The translations under genes were made by a program, and so were the position numbers. Shown here piece after piece: positions 21,529 to 22,585 of a DNA stretch of 22,585 nt. This DNA comes from Methylacidiphilum caldifontis. GTDB taxonomy: Bacteria > Verrucomicrobiota > Verrucomicrobiia > Methylacidiphilales > CAMAQI01. The notes under the pieces were generated by a model that searched no databases, was not told where the DNA came from, and was given only the letters and a program-made list of their open reading frames with translations. Position 1 is the first letter of the stretch; each line of letters opens with the position of its first letter. The stretch spans positions 1-22,585 of the forward strand of contig CAMAQI010000018.1 of assembly GCA_945860255.1 (NCBI GenBank), read 5' to 3'.

Positions 21529-22585
21529 ATGTTTTTTTCAAAATCGAAATTGACTGAAATTGAAAAAGGATTTCCTGGTGATCTTTTTTGGCTTATTCGC
21601 CTCCGTTGGTGTGCGGTTGTAGGTCAAAGTTTTACCTGCTTTGCCGCATGGTGTATTCTCAGACTCGATCTCCCTTATGCGTTGCTCACCGCCTTTATCT
21701 CTCTCACCGCGACCAGTAATGGAATCCTGGAGTTTTTAAATTTAAGAGCAAATAACCACTCTTCCAGGATATGCGGTACCATCCTCATTTGGGATACCTT
21801 TATCCTCACCGCCATGCTTTACTGGGGAGGAGGATATCACAACCCCTTTACAGCCTTCTACCTCCTTCATGTCACTCTTGGAGCGATTCTCCTCCCAAGC
21901 TCTTGGGTTTTCTGGCTTGTTCTTCAATGCTCTCTTTGCAGTCTTATCCTTTTCTTTTCTCCCCACTGCCTTCATTCTCTTCAAAATTCCAATGATTTAT
22001 TTGACCTACACCTTCACGGAATGTGGATCGCTCTCGTCCTTGTTGCCGGTTTCATCGCCTACTTCGTCAAAAAACTCAGCATCGCATTTGCTGAGAGAAA
22101 TCGGGAACTGAACGAATCCCGAATTCAGACCGTGCGCATGGAACGATTTTCTTCGCTCGCGACTCTCGCCGCTGGTGTCGCCCACGAAATGGCAACTCCC
22201 CTCAGTACAATTGCCATCGCCAGCGCAGACCTCTCCCACCGCGCCTGTGAGCATTGCAAGGATTATGAATGTAAAACCGATGCAAGCATCATCCGCCAGG
22301 AAGTTGATCGTTGCCGACACATCCTAGAAAAACTGAGTCTTGAAACTTCACGAAGCTCAGGACAGCCCCCCGAAATGATCTCCTGCTCCGAAATTCCCTT
22401 AGCTATTCGCCCGTACTTAAAACCTGAACACTTTCAAAGAGCCGAATTTACTGTCGAAAGAACAACGGACTCGATCCTATTACCCAAACTCTCCCTTCTC
22501 CAATCCCTCGCTGCACTTATTAAAAACGGTTGTGAAGCGAGTCGATTTCAAAAACATCTCTTCGTCCGTTTAAAATCCCAAGGAG
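21529..22585 (+). CDS. RegB/PrrB-like redox sensor histidine kinase (3' end beyond window)
   Basis: 352 residues visible; the frame runs off the window before the full ATP-binding domain. About six hydrophobic segments occupy residues 20-185. Between them lies GGYHNPF (101-107), an exact match to the GGxxNPF ubiquinone-sensing motif of RegB/PrrB. The dimerisation H-box is AAGVAHEMATPLSTIAI with H219, the RegB-type form AHE-x-x-TPL. C262 in VDRCRHIL sits where R. capsulatus RegB has redox-active Cys265. Three additional cysteines (C240, C243, C248; spacing C-x2-C-x4-C) lie between them. An N-box-like IKNGCEA (about 331-337) is the last landmark. The cognate RegA-like regulator is expected downstream, outside this window. 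Confidence 0.88.
   Translation, partial: MFFSKSKLTEIEKGFPGDLFWLIRLRWCAVVGQSFTCFAAWCILRLDLPYALLTAFISLTATSNGILEFLNLRANNHSSRICGTILIWDTFILTAMLYWGGGYHNPFTAFYLLHVTLGAILLPSSWVFWLVLQCSLCSLILFFSPHCLHSLQNSNDLFDLHLHGMWIALVLVAGFIAYFVKKLSIAFAERNRELNESRIQTVRMERFSSLATLAAGVAHEMATPLSTIAIASADLSHRACEHCKDYECKTDASIIRQEVDRCRHILEKLSLETSRSSGQPPEMISCSEIPLAIRPYLKPEHFQRAEFTVERTTDSILLPKLSLLQSLAALIKNGCEASRFQKHLFVRLKSQG

Noticed and set aside
1..22585. tRNA, rRNA or riboswitch
   Set aside because: No cloverleaf, rRNA core or known riboswitch motif was recognised by eye on either strand. The spacer before the cobalamin adenosyltransferase was checked for a cobalamin riboswitch B12-box and none was seen.

Overview
This 22.6-kb window looks like an ordinary chromosomal stretch of a Gram-negative, outer-membrane-bearing bacterium of the PVC type, most likely Verrucomicrobiota or a relative. 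The lineage is an inference. It rests on a Hanks-type Ser/Thr kinase beside a Tol-Pal cluster, a TonB/TolA-like protein with a proline-rich spacer, a diadenylate cyclase paired with FolP, mostly weak Shine-Dalgarno signals, and dispersed intergenic repeats of the 'accacggatggacacgg' and 'ccgcagag' kinds. No rRNA, tRNA, phage, integrase, transposase or CRISPR array was recognised.

Layout. The 3' end of an unidentified gene (1-108) precedes a membrane-tethered Ser/Thr kinase (210-1235, +). Facing it is a five-gene minus-strand envelope operon (5300 to 1318): a DUF4410-like exported protein, a novel exported protein with F[DE]K[KQ]FET repeats, a TolA/TonB-like protein, TolB and Pal. The last four genes are joined by overlaps or short gaps. 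tolQ and tolR are absent. lgt (5527-6336, +), whose product lipidates lipoproteins such as Pal, diverges from this operon. Next come a folP-cdaA pair (-, ATGA overlap) and a divergent YhaM-like OB-fold/HD nuclease (8095-9114, +). A 448-bp noncoding element with 40-bp inverted termini separates that gene from a large GH57-like protein (9667-11664, -) that seems to have lost the family's catalytic motifs. After a repeat cluster come a PduO-type cobalamin adenosyltransferase and a small membrane protein (+). They are followed by pheT and an M16 peptidase (-, 1-nt gap), moaC (-), and a secreted TPR/ankyrin protein (-).

The right part is more accessory. It has a fragmentary minus-strand reading frame (19943-20128), a RelE/ParE-type toxin-antitoxin pair (20185-20639, +), a 231-bp inverted-repeat element (20673-20903), and a solitary truncated TonB C-terminal domain (-). 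The window ends inside a RegB/PrrB-like redox sensor histidine kinase (21529 onward, +). That kinase keeps the GGxxNPF quinone motif, the H-box and the redox cysteine. A dyad resembling a RegA/RegR site lies about 80 bp upstream of it.

The points most worth a second look are the apparently non-catalytic GH57 homologue, the FET-repeat protein inside the Tol operon, the RegB-like kinase with extra cysteines and a possible autoregulatory site, and at least three inverted-repeat noncoding elements plus two further repeat families in the intergenic regions.
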